A stretch of 64,000 bases of DNA from Streptomyces sp. 846.5 (lineage in GTDB: Bacteria > Actinomycetota > Actinomycetes > Streptomycetales > Streptomycetaceae), in NCBI RefSeq assembly GCF_004365705.1, contig NZ_SOBN01000002.1:186001-250000 (forward strand), written 5' to 3'. A program made the translations under genes and the position numbers. The notes under the pieces are model-generated. The model was not told the origin of the DNA, searched no databases, and saw only the letters and a program-made list of their open reading frames with translations. Shown in pieces: positions 8,522 to 18,228 of the stretch; within the stretch, counting starts at the first letter, position 1; every line of letters starts with the position of its first letter.

Positions 8522-8727
8522 GGGCGGAATCGTAGACGTGAGGTCCGACAGCGAGCTCATCGGCGGACCAAGCGCACGCCTACACCCGCTGTTCGAAGCC
8601 GACCGCAACCTGACCCGTCCCCGACTTGACGGCTTGGCAACGTGAGGTGTCTGCGTCGGATTGGTGCGGTCGGGGTCCACGGAGAGCACCTTCCCGCTGG
8701 GCCGACATGGACCTTCGACGAGTCGGG

Positions 8728-9999
8728 CTATCGCGATGTGCCGCCGGAGCGGCGCTTGGTCCAGACGTCGAAGGCGACGGCGGCGAGGAGGACGAGGCCC
8801 TTGACGAGCATGACGCGCTCGCTGGGGGCGCCGATCAGGGACATGCCGTTGTTGATCACGCCCATGATCAGGCCGCCGGTGATCGCGCCGACGACCTTGC
8901 CGACACCGCCCTGGACCGCGGCGCCGCCGATGAACGCGGCGGCGATGGCGTCCAGTTCGAATTGGTTACCGGCGGTCGGTCCGGCCTGGTTGAGGCGTCC
9001 CGCGAAGATGACTCCGGCGAGTGCTGCGAGGACGCCCATGTTGACGAAGATCCAGAAGGTCACCGCCTTGACCTTGACCCCGGAGAGCGTCGCGGCCTGT
9101 AGGTTGCCTCCGATCGCGTAGATCTGGCGGCCGAAGACGGCCCGGTTGGTCACCAGCGAGTAGCCCAGCACCAGGAAGGCCAGCAGGATGAGCACCCAGG
9201 GCAGGTTGTTGAACCGGGCGAGCTGCACGACGAAGGCCATGACCACGATCGACGCCACGGCGAGCTTCGCTATGAAGAGCGGGAGTAGCTCGACCTCCTG
9301 CTGGTAGCCGATCCGCGCCCGGCGGGTGCGCCACTGGGACGCGGCCATGCCCCCGATGGCGACCAGGCCGACGAGGAGGCTGAACAGGTCCGCGCCGCCG
9401 AGTGCACCGAGACCGATGTTGCCCAGGTACGCGCCGGTGAAGCCGTTCGACAGGGTGCGGACACTGTCGGGGAAGGGGCCGATGCCCTGGTTGCCGAGCA
9501 CGGTCATGGTGAGCGCCCGGAAGATGAGCATGCCGGCCAGGGTGACGATGAAGGCCGGGATGCCGAAGTAGGCGACCCAGTAGCCCTGCCAGGCGCCGAT
9601 CAGGCCGCCGACGATCAGCGTGATCACCAGCGCCAGCGGCCACGGCACGTGGTGGTTGACCATCAGCACGGCGGAGAGCGCGCCGGTCACCGCGACAACG
9701 GAGCCGGCGGATAGGTCGATATGACCGGCGATGATGATCAGAATCATCCCGATGGCAAGGATCAGGATGTAGGAGTTCTGAACGATGATGTTGGAGATGT
9801 TCTCCGGCTGCAGCAGCTGACCATGCGTCAGCACCGCGAAGAGCGCAACGATCAGCGCGAAGGCCACGTAGATGCCGCTCTGGCGGAGGTTGACCGGCAG
9901 GCGCAGCGGCGATGACTTCGCCGCCCGCGGCTGTTCCCCGTCTCCAGGGGCCTTCTGGTCGGCGACGACGCCGGTGGCCTCGGATGCGACTTCACTCAT
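8728..9999 (-). CDS. mmsB: Multiple-sugar ABC transporter permease MmsB/GguB
   Basis: A 423-residue inner-membrane permease of the ribose/xylose/multiple-monosaccharide class. Recognisable parts are [19 protein letters not shown], the [18 protein letters not shown] segment and the C-terminal [17 protein letters not shown] motif that faces the ATPase. Its length and extra central helices match the GguB/MmsB/XylH subgroup, longer than RbsC. The start overlaps the stop of the ATPase gene by four bases. It imports the monosaccharide bound by the ChvE-like lipoprotein of the same operon. Confidence 0.93.
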   Translation of the reverse strand: MSEVASEATGVVADQKAPGDGEQPRAAKSSPLRLPVNLRQSGIYVAFALIVALFAVLTHGQLLQPENISNIIVQNSYILILAIGMILIIIAGHIDLSAGSVVAVTGALSAVLMVNHHVPWPLALVITLIVGGLIGAWQGYWVAYFGIPAFIVTLAGMLIFRALTMTVLGNQGIGPFPDSVRTLSNGFTGAYLGNIGLGALGGADLFSLLVGLVAIGGMAASQWRTRRARIGYQQEVELLPLFIAKLAVASIVVMAFVVQLARFNNLPWVLILLAFLVLGYSLVTNRAVFGRQIYAIGGNLQAATLSGVKVKAVTFWIFVNMGVLAALAGVIFAGRLNQAGPTAGNQFELDAIAAAFIGGAAVQGGVGKVVGAITGGLIMGVINNGMSLIGAPSERVMLVKGLVLLAAVAFDVWTKRRSGGTSR

Positions 10000-11534
10000 C
10001 GCGGTTGCTCCTGTCCCATGGTCATGTACTGCATGAGGCGCTCCTGCGTCGCTTCTGCGCGGCTCACCTCGCCGGTGATCCGGCCCTCCGAGAGCGCGTA
10101 GATCCGGTCGCAGAGGCCGAGTAGCTCGGGTAGTTCGGACGAGATCACCAACACTGCCTTCCCCTTGTCGGCGAGGTTGTTGATGATCGTGTAGATCTCG
10201 TACTTCGCGCCGACGTCTATGCCGCGGGTCGGTTCGTCGAGTATGAGTACATCGGGATCAGTGAAGATCCACTTGGACAGCACGACCTTCTGCTGGTTGC
10301 CGCCGCTCAGTTTCCCGGTCACGCTGTCGACCGTCGGGGCCTTGATGTTCATGTCGACCCGGAAGCGGTTGGCGACGGCCCGTTCCTCGTTGCCGTTCAC
10401 CCAGCCGCCTCGCGCCAGCTTGCGCAGTCCTGCGGCGGACACGTTGCGCTTGATGTCCTCGATCAGGTTCAGCCCGTACCGTTTGCGGTCCTCGGTGGCA
10501 TAGGCGATGCCGTGCCGGATCGCGTCCCGCACGGTCCGCACGTGGATCTGCTTGCCGTCCTTGACCAGCCGACCGCTGATGTCGACGCCGTAGGAGCGGC
10601 CGAAGACGCTCATCGCCAGCTCGGTCCGCCCGGCACCCATCAGCCCGGCCAGGCCGACGATCTCGCCCCTGCGCAAGGTCAGACTGGCGCCCGAGACGAC
10701 GACCCGCCCCGGCTGGCTCGGACTGTGCACCGTCCAGTCCTCGATGCGCAGCGCCTCCTCGCCGATCTGCGGCTCGTGCGGCGGGAAGCGGTTCTCCAGT
10801 GCGCGACCGACCATTCCGGAGATGATCCGGTTCTCGGTCACCGCGTCCTGGTGCATGTCGAGGGTCTCGACGGTGCGCCCGTCGCGGATGATCGTGGTGG
10901 AGTCCGCGACGGTCGTGATCTCGTTGAGCTTGTGCGAGATGATCACCGAGGTGATGCCGTCCTCGCGCAGCCCGTCGAGCAGCGCGAGGAGGTGGGCCGA
11001 GTCCTCGTCGTTCAGTGCGGCCGTCGGCTCGTCCAGGATGAGCAGCTTGACCTTCTTGGAGAGCGCCTTGGCGATCTCCACCAACTGCTGCTTGCCGACA
11101 CCGATGTCCAGGACACGGGTGACCGGGTTCTCCCGGAGCCCGACCCGGGCCAGCAGCTTGGCGGCCTCGTGGTTGGTGCGGTTCCAGTCGATCAGGCCCC
11201 GGGCGGCCTGCTCGTTGCCGAGGAAGATGTTCTCCGCGATGGAGAGCTGCTGGCAGAGCGCGAGCTCCTGATGGATGATCACAATGCCGTGGTGCTCGCT
11301 GTCCCTGATCCCGGCGAAGCGGCACGGCTCACCGTCGAAGACGATCTCTCCGTCGTAGCTTCCGTGCGGATAGACCCCGGACAGGACCTTCATCAGGGTG
11401 GACTTGCCCGCGCCGTTCTCACCGCAGATCGCGTGGATCTCGCCGCGACGGACCGACAGACTGACATCCTCCAGAGCTTTGACACCGGGGAACGTTTTGG
11501 TGATGTTGCGCATTTCGAGGATGACGTCGGCCAT
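9996..11534 (-). CDS. mmsA: Multiple-sugar ABC transporter ATPase MmsA/GguA
   Basis: A 512-residue protein with two fused ABC domains. The first has Walker [11 protein letters not shown] and Walker [13 protein letters not shown]. The second lacks a canonical Walker A ([10 protein letters not shown]), as is usual in this class, and has LSGGNQQKV and [13 protein letters not shown]. The start chosen is ATG 11534 ([17 protein letters not shown]). The frame stays open much further upstream, but only by overlap with chvE in another frame. It supplies energy for uptake through MmsB. Confidence 0.94.
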   Translation of the reverse strand: MADVILEMRNITKTFPGVKALEDVSLSVRRGEIHAICGENGAGKSTLMKVLSGVYPHGSYDGEIVFDGEPCRFAGIRDSEHHGIVIIHQELALCQQLSIAENIFLGNEQAARGLIDWNRTNHEAAKLLARVGLRENPVTRVLDIGVGKQQLVEIAKALSKKVKLLILDEPTAALNDEDSAHLLALLDGLREDGITSVIISHKLNEITTVADSTTIIRDGRTVETLDMHQDAVTENRIISGMVGRALENRFPPHEPQIGEEALRIEDWTVHSPSQPGRVVVSGASLTLRRGEIVGLAGLMGAGRTELAMSVFGRSYGVDISGRLVKDGKQIHVRTVRDAIRHGIAYATEDRKRYGLNLIEDIKRNVSAAGLRKLARGGWVNGNEERAVANRFRVDMNIKAPTVDSVTGKLSGGNQQKVVLSKWIFTDPDVLILDEPTRGIDVGAKYEIYTIINNLADKGKAVLVISSELPELLGLCDRIYALSEGRITGEVSRAEATQERLMQYMTMGQEQPR

Positions 11535-11557
11535 CTGACTGCACCTTCTCTTCCGTG

Positions 11558-11599
11558 CCCCCGCCGCCGGAGGCGCGCTGCGCACTCCGGCGGCGGGGG
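11558..11599 (-). terminator. Perfect 14-bp stem-loop between chvE and mmsA
   Basis: Arms at 11558-11571 and 11586-11599 are perfect complements around a 14-base loop. The hairpin lies in the 77-base gap after the binding-protein gene. In sugar ABC operons such a structure usually ends part of the transcripts or stabilises the upstream mRNA, giving more binding protein than ATPase and permease. There is no U-tract, so it is probably a partial stop. Confidence 0.7.
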
Positions 11600-11611
11600 G
11601 CCACCGAGGGA

Positions 11612-12745
11612 CTACTTCGACAGCTGGGCTGAGGTGTAGTAGCCGGTGTCGACGAGCTCCTGCTGGACGTTGTCCTTGTAGACGGCCACCGGCTGGAGCA
11701 GGTAGGACGGGACGACGAGGACGCCGTTGTTGTAGTCGGTCGTGTTGTTGACCTCGGGCTTGCCGCCCTTGAGGATCGTGTCGGCCATCGTCGCGGTGAC
11801 GGCGGCGAGCTTGCGGGTGTCCTTGTAGACGGTGGAGTACTGCTCGCCGGCCATGATGGACTTGACCGAGGCGAGTTCCGCGTCCTGACCGGTGACGACC
11901 GGGTAGGGCTGGGCGGCGGTGCCGTAGCCCGCGCTCTTCAGCGCCGAGAGGATGCCGATCGACAGGCCGTCGTACGGCGAGAGCACACCCTGGACCTTGG
12001 TACCGGACGAGTACGTCTTGGTGATCAGGTCCTCCATGCGCTTCTGCGCGGTGGCCGGGTCCCAGCGCAGGATCGCCACCGTCTTGAAGTCGGTCTCGCC
12101 GCTCTTGACGACCAGGGTCTTGTTGTCGATGTACGGCTTGAGCGTCGCCATCGCGCCGTTGAAGAAGAAGGTGGCGTTGTTGTCGTCCGGGGACCCGGCG
12201 AACAGCTCGATGTTGAAGGGGCCCTTGGCGGTGCCCTGGGAGCCGTCCTCCTTCTTCAGACCCAGGCCGACCAGCAGCTCGGTGGCCTGCTCGACGCCCA
12301 CCTTGTAGTTGTCGAAGGTGGCGTAGTAGTTCACTTTGGCGCTGTTGCGGATGAGCCGGTCGTAGGCGATGACCGGGATGTGCTTGTCCCCGGCCTCCTG
12401 CAGCTGGGTGCTGAGCGCGGTGCCGTCGATGGACGCGATGATCAGCAGCTTCGCGCCCTTGGTGATCTGGTTGTCGATCTGGTTGGCCTGAGTCGGGATG
12501 TCGTTCTCCGCATACTGCAGGTCGACCTTGTACCCGAGCTTGATCAGCGCGGCCTTCAGGTTGTCGCCGTCGTGGATCCAGCGCTCGGAGGACTTGGTCG
12601 GCATCGTGATGCCCACCAGCGCACCCGCCGTGGAGCCGGACGAGCTTGACGAGGCGTCGACTGTCTTGGTGCTCGACCCGCAGGCGGCGAGCACCAGTGC
12701 CAGGGTGGTAGAGGCAGCCGCTGCCGCCAGTCTGCGGAATCGCAT
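11612..12745 (-). CDS. chvE: Sugar-binding lipoprotein ChvE
   Basis: A secreted lipoprotein of about 377 residues with signal [19 protein letters not shown] and lipobox LAAC, then a serine-rich linker and a type I periplasmic-binding fold. The sequence resembles ChvE/MmsE proteins, which bind galactose, glucose, arabinose and xylose. The ATG at 12745 is preferred over that at 12757, because AGGAGA lies just before it and overlaps the upstream alternative. It is the first gene of the mmsA-mmsB operon. A LacI-type operator lies about 100 bases upstream, and a divergent alpha-galactosidase gene carries a matching site. Confidence 0.92.
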   Translation of the reverse strand: MRFRRLAAAAASTTLALVLAACGSSTKTVDASSSSSGSTAGALVGITMPTKSSERWIHDGDNLKAALIKLGYKVDLQYAENDIPTQANQIDNQITKGAKLLIIASIDGTALSTQLQEAGDKHIPVIAYDRLIRNSAKVNYYATFDNYKVGVEQATELLVGLGLKKEDGSQGTAKGPFNIELFAGSPDDNNATFFFNGAMATLKPYIDNKTLVVKSGETDFKTVAILRWDPATAQKRMEDLITKTYSSGTKVQGVLSPYDGLSIGILSALKSAGYGTAAQPYPVVTGQDAELASVKSIMAGEQYSTVYKDTRKLAAVTATMADTILKGGKPEVNNTTDYNNGVLVVPSYLLQPVAVYKDNVQQELVDTGYYTSAQLSK

Positions 12746-12844
12746 GTTTCTCCTCATGGGTGCACATCGTCGTGCTCGACCTGTCCACAGCAGACGCCCG
12801 AACAGACACTCGACCGGAGTGGAAGGTCCGGTTATATGAAGGGA

Positions 12845-12860
12845 TTGTTAACGCTCACAA
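12845..12860. promoter_or_regulatory. LacI-family operator upstream of chvE
   Basis: TTGTTAACGCTCACAA is an imperfect palindrome with the central CG expected for LacI/GalR-family repressors. It lies about 100 bases before the chvE start. Its core, read on the minus strand (TGTGAGCGTTAACA), matches the site before the alpha-galactosidase gene at 12 of 14 positions. Confidence 0.72.
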
Positions 12861-13669
12861 CCCCGACCACAAGTGGCCAGTGTTTCGATCGCATCACAAC
12901 AGGAAGTCACAGGCCGCCGGATGCCACTGGTGCGGGAGAGGGTCCATGCACATCGCTGAGGAATCTGCCATAGTGGCAGGGGCACGGAAAGTCACAGTCC
13001 ACGACTCTGATCTTGCACACAACAACCCTCTGGGCATGTCCCCCGCGCCAGCGCATGGATCCACCCGTACGCCCCACGGAAACGGGGCGTAGCTCCACCG
13101 ATGACGCGCCGTACCCTCGCCCGACCTCGTCAGCTGCGAGCCGTTTGCGCGAACATTGCCTCGACCGCACCTCACGGCTCAGGTGCCACACCAGCGCTCG
13201 TGCGCCCGCGATCCGGTGACGGTGTGTCACGACGTGACGGATGCGCGTCCCCCGCCGACCACGGCGCCCCGCACCCGAGGTCAGGCAGACGGGCCTGGTG
13301 GCGACGGTCGCCCGCTTCCTCCCAGCAGCAGGACTGGACGGAGCCTCGGATCCGGCCGGGTGACCGCTGCCGTGGCCCTGCAGCCGCACCTCGGTCGCGA
13401 GCAGCGGACGACGCTGCCGTTCGTCGGAGCGCGGGAGCAACGCCCCGCACTTCAGCGCGAGTTGATCACGGACTGCATCAGGTGTCCGGGAACCGTGCCA
13501 ACGAGCCTCCACAGTGCTGCCGCGTCGGCCAGTCGTGTCGGCTCCCCAGCAGACGACGAAGCGGCTGGGGCGGCAGCCCCGCGACGGTGCCGCGTGCGGC
13601 TGTCGCCGAACACCTCGCTGCACAGCCATTGACTGCTGCACGACAACTACACAACAATCACGAAGTCGA
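12861..13669. other. Long intergenic region between chvE and the alpha-galactosidase gene
   Basis: About 0.8 kb between two divergent sugar-use units. Frames on both strands are arginine-rich shadows without family features. A LacI-type regulator gene would be expected here, but I see none. The region may hold decayed coding DNA. Confidence 0.4.
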
Positions 13670-13683
13670 TGTGATCGCTAACA
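13670..13683. promoter_or_regulatory. LacI-family operator upstream of the alpha-galactosidase gene
   Basis: TGTGATCGCTAACA, about 110 bases before the start codon, is a partial palindrome (10 of 14 positions). It matches the chvE operator at 12 of 14 positions. Co-regulation by one LacI-family repressor is likely; the regulator gene is not in this window. Confidence 0.7.
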
Positions 13684-13794
13684 AATCTCCAGTTGGCACC
13701 CCGAGCCGAGCCGCCGCGCGCTTCCCTGCGCCAGGAAGCAGGGGCGCCAACACCAGCACCCCCTTGATCCACGACAAGGGACGAGAGGTCACCC

Positions 13795-15873
13795 ATGAGC
13801 GTTCGCCCGGTTTTTCGGCGTTGGAGAAGGGGGCTGCTGTCGGTACTGGCGACAGTCGCCTTCACGGCCTGCTGTCTGGCCGGAGTCGGTGGGCTGTCCC
13901 CAGCGGTCGCGGCCGTCACCACCAACCAGGTCGGTGTGACGCCGGCGCCCATGGGGTGGGCGTCCTGGAACAGCTTCGCCAGTCAGATCGGCTACAGCAC
14001 CATCAAGGCGCAGGCCGACGCCCTGGTCTCCTCCGGCATGGCCGCGGCCGGCTACGACTACGTCAACATCGACGAGGGGTGGTGGCACGGGACCCGCGAC
14101 TCCAGCGGGAACATCACCGTCGACACCACGAAGTGGCCCGGCGGCATGGCCGCCATGGCCTCGTACATCCACAGTCTGGGCCTCAAGGCCGGCATCTACA
14201 CCGACGCCGGCAAGAACGGCTGCGGCTACTACTACCCGACCCCCAGCACCGTGCCCGCCTACGCGGGCACCGGAAGTGAGGGGCACTACCAGCAGGACAT
14301 GCAGACGTTCCAGAACTGGGGCTTCGACTACGTCAAGGTCGACTGGTGCGGCGGCAACGCCGAGGGCCTCGACCAGAAGACCACCTACCAGGCGATCAGC
14401 GCGGCCAACGTCGCCGCGACCGCGGTCACCGGCCGCAAGCTGGTCCTCTCGCTCTGCGAGTGGGGCACCGGCCGCCCATGGAACTGGGGCGCAGGCACCG
14501 CCAGCCTGTGGCGGACCAGTACGGACATCATCTACTACGGCAGCAGCCCGTCGATGTCCAACATGCTGAGCAACTTCGACCAGACGCTGCACCCCTCCTC
14601 CCAGCACACCGGCTACTACAACGACCCGGACATGCTGATGGTCGGTATGACCGGGCTGAGCTATGCCCAGGACCGTACCCACCTGGGCCTGTGGGCGATT
14701 TCCGGAGCGCCACTGATCGCCGGTAACAACCTCGCCACCATGGACTCCACCACCGCCTCGATCCTCACCAACCGCGAGCTCATCGCCATCGACCAAGACC
14801 CGCGCGGCCTGCAGGGCGTCAAGGTCGCCGAGGACACCACGGGCCTGCAGGTGTACAGCAAGGTCCTGTCCGGCACCGGCAAGCGCGCGGTGCTCCTGCT
14901 CAACCGCACCTCCGCGGCGGCGCCGATCACCGCCCGCTGGGCGGACACGGGCCTGACCACGGCCGCCGCGTCGGTGCGCGACGTCTGGGCCGCCACCGAC
15001 AAGGGCAGCTTCGCCACCGGCTACACCGCCACTGTGCCCGCGGGCGGTTCCGTCCTCCTCACCGTCTCCGGCACCGAGGCGTCGGGCACGACCTACGAGG
15101 CCGAGTCCGCGTCCAACACGCTGGCCGGCACGGCGACCACCGCCGCCTGCTCGGCGTGCTCGGGCGGATCCGAGGTCAACCTCATCGGCAACGGATCGGC
15201 CAACACCCTGACCTTCAACGGCGTCGCCGCCTCCGCGTCCGGCGTCCAGATGGCCACCATCGCCTACATCAACGGTGACAGCACCGCACGCACGGCGACG
15301 CTGCAGGTCAACGGACAGACACCGACAGTCCTCGCCTTCCCGCCGACCGGGTCCTGGTCCACCCCGGGCACCGTCTCCGTCCTGATCGGCCTGGCCAAGG
15401 GCAGCGCCAACACGCTGAAGTTCTCCAACTCCACCGCCTGGGCACCCGACCTCGACGCCGTCTACGTGCAGGGCATCGCGGGCACCGTCGGCAACGAGAT
15501 CGTGGGGACCGGCTCGGGCCGCTGCGCGGACATCAACGACAACACGATCACCAACGGCACGCAGGCCCAACTGTGGGTCTGCAGCGGCGGCCACAACCAG
15601 ACCTTCACCAGAACCTCGCGCGGTGAACTGGTGGTCTACGGGAACAAATGCCTCGACGCCTACAACAACGGCACGACGAACGGGACCGCCGTCGACATCT
15701 GGGACTGCAACTCCGGCAACAACCAGAAGTGGACGGTCGACTCCAACGGCACCATCACCAGCAACCTGTCGGGCCTGTGCCTGGACGCCTACGGCAACGG
15801 CAACGCCAACGGCACCAAGCTCGACCTGTGGACCTGCAACGGAGGCAGCAACCAGAGCTGGGCTCTGAACTGA
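13795..15873 (+). CDS. Secreted GH27 alpha-galactosidase with CBM35-like and ricin-B domains
   Basis: A 692-residue exoenzyme. Residues 1-40 are a signal peptide with twin arginines (RRWRRG), ending near SPAVAA. The GH27 barrel runs from about 45 to 335 and starts APMGWASWNSF. The catalytic nucleophile is D183 in YVKVDWC, and the acid/base lies in YYNDPDML (D277 or D279). A beta-sandwich C domain runs to about 425, then a CBM35-like domain (TYEAESASNTLAG) to about 555. A ricin-B lectin domain follows with Q-W type repeats (NQKW, NQSW). It should remove terminal alpha-galactose from plant oligosaccharides or galactomannan. The divergent ChvE-MmsAB importer with a shared operator is the likely uptake partner. 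Confidence 0.94.
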   Translation: MSVRPVFRRWRRGLLSVLATVAFTACCLAGVGGLSPAVAAVTTNQVGVTPAPMGWASWNSFASQIGYSTIKAQADALVSSGMAAAGYDYVNIDEGWWHGTRDSSGNITVDTTKWPGGMAAMASYIHSLGLKAGIYTDAGKNGCGYYYPTPSTVPAYAGTGSEGHYQQDMQTFQNWGFDYVKVDWCGGNAEGLDQKTTYQAISAANVAATAVTGRKLVLSLCEWGTGRPWNWGAGTASLWRTSTDIIYYGSSPSMSNMLSNFDQTLHPSSQHTGYYNDPDMLMVGMTGLSYAQDRTHLGLWAISGAPLIAGNNLATMDSTTASILTNRELIAIDQDPRGLQGVKVAEDTTGLQVYSKVLSGTGKRAVLLLNRTSAAAPITARWADTGLTTAAASVRDVWAATDKGSFATGYTATVPAGGSVLLTVSGTEASGTTYEAESASNTLAGTATTAACSACSGGSEVNLIGNGSANTLTFNGVAASASGVQMATIAYINGDSTARTATLQVNGQTPTVLAFPPTGSWSTPGTVSVLIGLAKGSANTLKFSNSTAWAPDLDAVYVQGIAGTVGNEIVGTGSGRCADINDNTITNGTQAQLWVCSGGHNQTFTRTSRGELVVYGNKCLDAYNNGTTNGTAVDIWDCNSGNNQKWTVDSNGTITSNLSGLCLDAYGNGNANGTKLDLWTCNGGSNQSWALN

Positions 15874-15885
15874 CCTGACAGCTCC

Positions 15886-15916
15886 GGCGGCCGGCGGGCT
15901 CCTTCCGCCGGCCGCC
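15886..15916 (+). terminator. Terminator hairpin after the alpha-galactosidase gene
   Basis: A perfect 12-bp GC stem (15886-15897 with 15905-15916) around a 7-base loop, starting 12 bases after the stop codon. There is no long U-tract, as is common for Streptomyces terminators. Confidence 0.8.
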
Positions 15917-15960
15917 TCACTGACACCCGAAGGCCAAGGCGACAGGGGCTCTCGCTGACT

Positions 15961-16041
15961 TTGCCCCGGCTCCGGGTGCGGATGGCCGTCCCCGCGACGC
16001 TGGACCAGGTGAGCTGGTTCGGCCTGGGCCCGGGCGAGTCC
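15961..16041 (+). pseudogene. Fragment resembling the C-terminal domain of beta-galactosidase (GH2)
   Basis: The plus frame reads LPRLRVRMAVPATLDQVSWF followed by GLGPGES, closely resembling the LPRLG.R..LP..L..V.WFGRGP.ESY pattern of LacZ domain 5. The similarity covers only about 27 residues and then stops. This may be the scar of a beta-galactosidase gene once next to the alpha-galactosidase. The rest of the gap up to 16443 holds nothing I recognise. Confidence 0.5.
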
Positions 16042-16443
16042 TGCCCACGCAGTTGGTGTAGGCGTTGTTCGATGAGGCGACGGGCAGTGTCCCAGGGCCA
16101 GGAGCCGGCTCGACGCGGAGAACGACCGAAGTGGCACACGCCCCCGACCCTGGGCTGGAGTTGCTCGGTGTTGGGGCTGGATTGAGCGGCTTGCCGGCGG
16201 CATCACGGCAGTCTGGGCGTGGTTCAGTGCCCTCCCGCTGGGAAACCGCCCGGCGAAGTCATCCTCCTGATCTTGGACTACCCGCGGTAGCACCACAGCC
16301 GGCCACCGCCAGCACTGTCGCCGACGGGGACAAGCCGATCCGGTCGTCGGCGGGACGGCTGCTGAGTGAGCGACTCTGTCGGGCGTCACTCGGAATCCCG
16401 GCTGACTGCGCGGGGCCGGCGGCTTCCTCGCCGGAGTGGATTG

Positions 16444-18228
16444 TCAGTCGAAAGCTGCGGCGTGCAGCGCATACAGCTCGGCGTAGAGTCCGTCGGATGT
16501 CACGAGGGCGGCGTGGGTGCCGGACTCGGCGATGCGCCCGTCGGCGACCACCAGGATCTGGTCGGCCATGCTGACGGTGGAGAACCGGTGCGAGATCAGG
16601 ACGGTGACTGCCCCGGTCTGCTGCCCGACGCGCCGGGCGTTGCGGGCGTACTGCTCGAACAGGTGGTGCTCGGCTTCCGCGTCCAGCGCCGAGGTGGGTT
16701 CGTCCAGGACCAGCAGCAGCGGGAGCCGGCGCATCATGGCGCGGCCCAGTGCCAGCCGCTGCCATTGGCCGCCCGACAACTCGGTGCCTTCGGTGTAGCT
16801 GCGCCCCAGTTGGGTGGCCAGGCCTTCGTCGAGCCGGTCCAGTACCGGCGTGGCGTCGGCGCGTTCGAGGGCGGTAAGGACAGCGGCTTCGTCGTCCAGG
16901 CGGGGTAGGTCGCCTACGCCTACGGCGCGCTGGGCGGGCAGTTCGAAGCGGACGAAGTCCTGGAAGCCGGCGGCGATCCGGTCGCGCCACTCCTGCAGTG
17001 GGAAGCGGGTGAGGTCGGTGCCGTCGATGGTGATGGTGCCTTCGGTCACGTCGTAGAACCGGCAGAGCAGCTTGACCAAGGTGGTCTTGCCCGCGCCGTT
17101 CTCCCCGACGATGGCGACGGTCGAGCCTGCGGGAAAGCGCAGGTTGACGCCGCTGAGGACGGGCCGCTCGGTGCCGGGGTAGGTGAAGCCGACGTTGCGC
17201 AGCTCGATGCCGCTGCCGATGGTCTGCGGCAGCGGAGTGTCGGCCGGCGGCGGCTGCTGTGAGGCGATCAGCCGGCGCAACCAGGTGAGGCGGTTCAGCG
17301 CGTCAGCCACCCGCTGTAGTTTCTGCAGCAGATCCAGGCCTGTCGTGACCTGCGTGTTGACTTGGGCGGCCAGGGTGATCACCAGTACCACGTCGCCCAC
17401 CTGGCGATGTCCGTGGACCGCCTGTACCAGTGCCAGCAGGACCGCGGCGATGTAGGCGACCGCGAAGAACAGTTGCCCTGCGGCGCTGATCATGGTCGCC
17501 CGCAGCTGCCCGGCGCGCAGGACGCGGCTCGCATCGTCCCAGTGCCGGGTCTGACGGCCTGTGATCTCGCGCTGCAGCCGCAGCACCCGTAGTTCCTTGG
17601 CGGTGGCGGCGGTGGTCGCCAGCTCGTACAGGTGCTCGGCCTGGCGCAGCTGCGGCGCGGCCGAACTACGCGAGCGGTCGATCAGCCGCTGTGCTCGCCG
17701 CCCGGCCCACACTGGCGGTAGCGCTGCGACCGGGAGCAGCAGAAGCCACGGGTCCACCTGCGCCAGCAGTATCGCAGTCAGTACTGTGCCCACGGCCAGG
17801 GTCATCGCGGTGAGCAGTCCGGTCATGCCCAGCTCGAAGGTGGACAGCTCGCGGCGGAGCACGGTGATTTTGTCGGCGTACTCTGCGCGCTCGTGGTGTT
17901 CGAGTCGGGCTGAGCCGTTGGCCAGGTTCATCAGCTCGGCGTCGTGGTCGATTTCGACCAGCTCGCAGGTCTCGGCGTAGGGCACGTAGGCGAAGTGGTG
18001 CAGCAGCAGTGCGCCGACCGCGCACAGGGCCACCGCCGCGCCGTAGGCCAGGGCCGGGCTGCTGCGGTGGGCGACGGCGGCGTCCACGCCGCCGCGCAGG
18101 CCGAGCGCCAGCACCGGCCAGGCCAAGCCCTCCAGTACGACCAGTAGGGTCGCCAGGGTCATCTTGGCGCGTCTGGTGCGCCAGGCGGTGCTGTACAGCT
18201 GCCAGCACCCGGTCAAGGCGTCCTTCAC
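16444..18228 (-). CDS. ABC exporter, second subunit (membrane domain plus ATPase)
   Basis: A 594-residue half-transporter. An N-terminal six-helix exporter domain (to about 320) is fused to an ATPase with Walker A GENGAGKTTL, signature ELSGGQWQRLALGRAM, Walker B LLLVLDEPTSALD and switch histidine LISHRFS. It overlaps the upstream exporter gene by four bases, so the two probably form a heterodimer. Such pairs are common in actinobacterial lanthipeptide and other peptide or lipid export loci, but I find no precursor or modifying-enzyme gene nearby. The substrate is unknown. Confidence 0.88.
   Translation of the reverse strand: MKDALTGCWQLYSTAWRTRRAKMTLATLLVVLEGLAWPVLALGLRGGVDAAVAHRSSPALAYGAAVALCAVGALLLHHFAYVPYAETCELVEIDHDAELMNLANGSARLEHHERAEYADKITVLRRELSTFELGMTGLLTAMTLAVGTVLTAILLAQVDPWLLLLPVAALPPVWAGRRAQRLIDRSRSSAAPQLRQAEHLYELATTAATAKELRVLRLQREITGRQTRHWDDASRVLRAGQLRATMISAAGQLFFAVAYIAAVLLALVQAVHGHRQVGDVVLVITLAAQVNTQVTTGLDLLQKLQRVADALNRLTWLRRLIASQQPPPADTPLPQTIGSGIELRNVGFTYPGTERPVLSGVNLRFPAGSTVAIVGENGAGKTTLVKLLCRFYDVTEGTITIDGTDLTRFPLQEWRDRIAAGFQDFVRFELPAQRAVGVGDLPRLDDEAAVLTALERADATPVLDRLDEGLATQLGRSYTEGTELSGGQWQRLALGRAMMRRLPLLLVLDEPTSALDAEAEHHLFEQYARNARRVGQQTGAVTVLISHRFSTVSMADQILVVADGRIAESGTHAALVTSDGLYAELYALHAAAFD

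Noticed and set aside
9996-12809. A 937-codon minus-strand frame covering mmsA and antisense-phase chvE DNA
   Set aside because: Only the part from ATG 11534 is a real protein; the upstream residues are an out-of-phase reading of chvE.
12907-13641. Minus-strand 244-codon frame between chvE and the alpha-galactosidase gene
   Set aside because: Arginine-rich composition, no family features and no ribosome site; treated as a shadow of GC-rich non-coding DNA.
13789-16389. 866-codon frame antisense to the alpha-galactosidase gene
   Set aside because: A typical high-GC antisense shadow with glycine/valine/arginine-rich sequence; the plus-strand enzyme is unmistakable.
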